This document shows, one piece after another, positions 59,701 through 64,000 of a stretch of 64,000 nt of DNA; within the stretch, counting starts at the first letter, position 1; every line of letters starts with the position of its first letter. Position numbers and translations under genes: made by a program. The notes below the pieces were generated by a model, which did no database searches, had not been told where the DNA came from, and was given only the letters and a program-made list of their open reading frames with translations. Source of the stretch: Mercurialis annua (taxonomy: Eukaryota > Streptophyta > Magnoliopsida > Malpighiales > Euphorbiaceae); NCBI RefSeq assembly GCF_937616625.2, contig NC_065570.1, forward strand, positions 22,530,046 to 22,594,045, written 5' to 3'.

Positions 59701-62700
59701 TTTCAACTTTTTAGCAATTTAAGCCAAACGCTTACAAACGTTACAAAACAAATCTAAACGTTTCACCTTTTTAGCGATTTAAGCAAAACGTTTACAAACG
59801 TTACAAACAAATCCAAACGTTTAACCTTATTAGCAAGTAAAGACAAACGTTTACAAACGTTATAAAACAAATCCAAACGCTTCACCTTTTTAGAGATTTA
59901 AGTCAAAACATATCCAAACATTTCACCTTTTTAGCAATTTAAGTCAAACGTTAATAAACGCTATGAAACAAATCCAAATATTTCCCCTTTTAAGCGATTT
60001 AAGCCAAACGTTTACAAACGTTTCAAAACAAATCCAAACGTTTTACCTTTTAGCGATTTAAGACAAATGTTTACAAACGTTATAAAACAAATCCAAACGT
60101 TTCAACTTTTTAGGGATTTAAGCCAAACGTTTGCAAAAGTTACAAAACAAATCCAAACTTTTCCCCTTTTTAGCGATTTAAGCCAAACGTTTACAAGCGT
60201 TACGAAACAAACCAAACGTTTCCCCTTTTTAGCGATTGAAGCCAAACGTTTACAAACGTTACGAAATAAAACCAAACGTTTAAAATGTTACGAAACCAAT
60301 CCAAACGTGTCACTTTTTTTGCAAAGAAAAACAAACGTTTAAAACGTTACGAAAGAAATCCAAACGTTTCACATTTTTTAGCGATTTAAGCCAAACGTTT
60401 ACAAACGTTACAAAACAAATCCAAACGTTTCCCCTATTTATCCATTGAAGCTAAATGTTTACAAACGTTACAAAACCAAACCAAGCATTTTAAACGTTAC
60501 AAAACAATCGTTATAAACAAATCTAAATGTTTCATCTTTTTAGCGATTTATGCCAAACATTTACAAATGTTACGAAACAAATCCAAACGTTTCCCCTTTT
60601 TAGCGATTTAAGCCAAACGTTTACAAACGTTACGAAACAAACCAAACGTTTCACCTTTTTAGCGATTGAAGCCAAACGTTTACAAACGTTACTAAAACAA
60701 ACCAAACGTTTAAAATATTACAAAACAAATCTATATGTTTCACTTTTTTAGCAATCAAAACCAAACGTTTAAAACATTACAAAACATATCCAAACATTTC
60801 ACATTTTTTAGCGATTTAAGCCAAACGTTTACGAACATTACGAAACAAACCCAAGCATTTAAAAACGTTATAAACAAAACCAAACTTTTAAAACGTTTCG
60901 AAACAAAGCCAAACGTTTCACCATTTTAGAGATTTAAGCTAAACGATTGCAAACGTTACGAAACAAATCCAAGCGTTTAAAACGTTTCACTTTTTTTAGC
61001 GATTTAAGCCAATTGTTTACAAACGTTTCAAAACAAATACAAACGTTTCACCTTTTTATCCATTGAAGCTAAACGTTTACAAACGTTACGAAACAAAACC
61101 AAACGATTAAAACGTTACGAAACAAATCTAAACGATTCCCCTCTTCAGCAATTAAAGCCAAAAGTTTACAAACGTTACAAAAGAAATCCAAACATTTCAC
61201 CTTTTTAGCGATTTAAGCCAAAGGTTAACAAACGTTACAAAAAAATCAAAACATTTCACTTTTTTAGCGATTTAAGCCAAACGTTTACAAACGTTACGAA
61301 ACAAATCGAAATGTTTCACCTGTTTAGCAATTTGTAACGAACGTTTACAACCGTTAAATAACAAATCCAAATGTTTCACCTTTTTAGAGATTTAAGCATA
61401 ATGTTTACAAACATTACGATACAAATCAAACCATTTCAACTTCTTAGCAATTTAAGCCAAATGATAACATACGTTGTGAAACAAATCCAACTGTTTCACC
61501 TTTTTAGCAATTTATGCCAAACGTTTACAAATGTTACCAAACAAATCCGAACGTTTTACCTTTCTAGCGGTTTAAGCTAAACGTTTACAAACGTTACAAA
61601 ACAAATCCAGAAGTTCTCCCTTTTTATCTATTTAAGCCAAAAGTAAACAAACGTTACAAAAAAAAACCACACGTTTCACCTTTTTAGCAATGTCAGCAAA
61701 ATGTTTACAAATGTTATGAAACAAAACCAAACGTTTAAAACGTTTCGAAAAAAATCCAAATGTTTCACCTTTTTAGCGATTTAAGCCAAACGTTTACATA
61801 CATTACAAAATAAAGCCAAACGTTTCCCCTTTTATAGCTATTTAATCCAAACGTTTACTAACGTTATAAACAATATCCAAACGTTTCACTTTTTTAGCAA
61901 CTTGAGCCAAACGTTTACAAACCTTACAAAACAAATCCAAACGTTTCATCTTTTTAGCGATTTACGCCATACGTTTACAAACGTTACATAAAAAATCCAA
62001 ACGTTTCACCTTATTAGCAATTTAAGCCAAACATTTAAAAACGTTATGAAACAAAGCCAAATGTTTCACCTTTTCAGCGATTTAAGCAAAACGTTAAGAA
62101 ACAAATCCAAACGTTTCACCTTTTTAGAGATTTAAGCCAAACGTTTACAAGTGTTACGAAACAAACCCAAATGTTTCACCTTTTTAACGATTTAAGCCAA
62201 ACATTTATGAATGTTATAAAACAAATCCAAACGTTTCACCTTTTTAGCAATTTAAGCAAAATGTTAACAAACGTTACGAACAATTCCAAACGTTTTACCT
62301 TTTTAGCGATTTAAGCCAAACATTTACAAACGATTCAAAAAAAATCCAAATGTTTCACCTTATTAGCGATTTAAGCCAAACGTTTACAAACATTACAAAA
62401 CAATTCCAAACATTTCACCTTTTTAGAGATTTAAGCCAAACATTTACAAACATTACGAAACAAATCCAAACGTTTCACCTTTTTAGCCATTTAAGCTAAT
62501 TGTTTACAAACGTTATGCAACAAATCCAAACGTTTCAGCTTTTTTGCGATTGAAGCCAAGCGTTTATAAACGTTACGAAACAAAAAAAAACATTTATAAG
62601 ATTACGAAAGAAATCCAAACGTTTCACTTTTTAGCAAACCAAACGTTTAAAACGTTACGAAACAAATCCAAACGTTTAAAACGTTACGAAACAAATCCAA

Positions 62701-64000
62701 ACGTTTCACAGTTTTTAGCGATTTAAGCCAAACGTTTACAAATGTTAGAAAACAAATCCAAATGTTTCATCTTTTTAGCGATTTAAGCCAAAAGATTACA
62801 AACGTTACAAAACAAATCCAAGCGTTTAAAACATTTCGAAACTAAACCAAATGTTTAAAATGTTTCGAAACAAAGCCAAATGTTTCCCCTTTTTAGAGAT
62901 TTAAGCCAAACGTTTACAAACGATAGGAACAAAAATCCAAGGGTTTAAAACGTTACGAAACAAAACCAAACGTTTAAAACGTTACGAAAAAATGCAAACG
63001 TTTACAAATGTTACGAAACAAATCCAAGCGATTACGATGTTACGAAAAAAACCAAATGTTTCCAACGTTACGAAAAAAATCCAAACGTTTCACCTTTTTA
63101 GCGATTTAAGCCAAACGTTAAAAAACGTTACGAAACAAATCCTAACATTTCACCTTTTTAGCGATTTAAGTCAAACGTTTACAAACGTTACAAAACATAT
63201 CCAAACGTTTCACCTTCTTAGCGATTTAAACAAAACGTTTACAAACGTTACGAAACAAAACCAAACGTTTAAAACATTTCGAAACAAATCCAAACATTTT
63301 ACTTTTTTAGCAATTGAAGTCAAACGTTTACAAATTTTACAAAACAAATCCAAATGTTTCACCTTTTTAGCAATTTAAGCCAAACGTTTACACACGTTAC
63401 GAAATAAAACCAAACGTCTCGAAACAAATCCAAACATTTCTCCTTTTTAGCGATTGAAGCCAAACATTTACAAACGTTACAAAATAAATCCAAACATTTC
63501 ACCTTATTAGTGATTGAGCCAAACATTTTACCTTTTTTGCAATTTAAGCTAAACGTTTAAAACGTTACGAAACAAATCCAAATGTTTCACCTTTTTAGCG
63601 ATTAATGCCAAACGTTTACAAACGTTACAAAACAAATCCAAACGTTTACAAACGTTACGAAACAAATCCAAACGTTTCACCTTTTTAGCTATATAAGTCA
63701 AACGTTTACAAACCTTACGAAACAAAACCAAATGTTTCACCTTTTTAGCAATTTAAGCCAAACCTTTACAAAACAAAGCCAAACGTTTCACCTCTTTAGA
63801 GATTGAAGCCAAACATTTACAAACGTTACAAAACAAATCCAAACGTTTCCCTTTTTTTGCAATTGATGCCAAACGTTTACAAGCGTTACGAAACAAATCC
63901 AAATGTTTACAGACGTTACAAATCAAATCTCAACGTTTCGCCTTTTTACCGATTTAAGCCTAACGTTTACAAACGTTACAAATCAAATCTCAACGTTTCA
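56701..64000 (+). repeat. 60-bp satellite, forward block to window end (copies 2 and 3 of the duplication)
   Basis: Forward monomers throughout, except for a partial reverse unit at about 59405. The variants of the 54-56-kb block recur at 57846, 58251 and 58612, and again at about 62146, 62552 and 62937. The array runs off the right edge. Numerous 20-residue periodic frames, the longest at 62992-63378, are not genes. Confidence 0.94.

Noticed and set aside
62992..63378. 128-residue open frame near the window end
   Set aside because: Same satellite translation; no domain and no start context.

Overview
This window is plant repeat-rich (heterochromatic) DNA. About 43 of the 64 kb is one AT-rich tandem satellite with a 60-bp monomer. 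It is interrupted by pieces of Ty3/gypsy and Ty1/copia LTR retrotransposons and by two CACTA-type DNA transposon sequences. Initiator-Met-type primer binding sites, a chromodomain-bearing gypsy pol and CACTA TIRs with GCGACGG subterminal repeats all point to a land plant, probably a eudicot; I cannot name the species. I see no host protein gene, no rRNA and no tRNA. Nearly every long open frame outside the elements is satellite read as a 20-residue periodic peptide.

Layout ('forward' means the satellite strand carrying CACCTTTTTAGCGATTTAAG). 1-594: minus-strand gypsy reverse-transcriptase fragment. 595-2042: forward satellite. 2043-4210: long gypsy-type LTR. 4211-17134: satellite with several orientation switches, a 108-bp foreign island (4939-5046), a 29-bp-unit block (8350-8560) and a three-copy higher-order repeat of about 2.08 kb (8661-14910). 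17135-20213: PPT plus 3' LTR of another gypsy element. 20214-24265: satellite, mostly reverse and then forward. 24266-30918: a composite made of a decayed chromovirus (5' LTR, PBS, gag, RT, integrase, chromodomain, PPT, start of 3' LTR), a complete 1124-bp non-autonomous CACTA element inside its gag, and a truncated larger CACTA end. 30919-42735: satellite with 1.0-2.6-kb higher-order repeats and a long reverse block. 42736-50770: a structurally complete but coding-dead copia element with a 5-bp TSD. 50771-64000: satellite, mostly forward, with 1- to 4-kb segmental duplications.

Nothing here works as a coordinated gene set. Both retrotransposons keep cis-acting signals (PBS, PPT, LTRs) but lack catalytic regions. 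The gypsy has no visible protease and most of its RNase H is missing; the copia lacks the RT catalytic core. Both are also riddled with stops. The most interesting structure is the satellite itself. It has a 10-bp-phased sub-structure, repeated AAACGTTT/AACGTT palindromes, strand switches that often fall exactly in those palindromes, nested higher-order repeats, and substitutions dominated by CpG-type transitions. A centromeric or pericentromeric location is plausible but cannot be shown from sequence alone.
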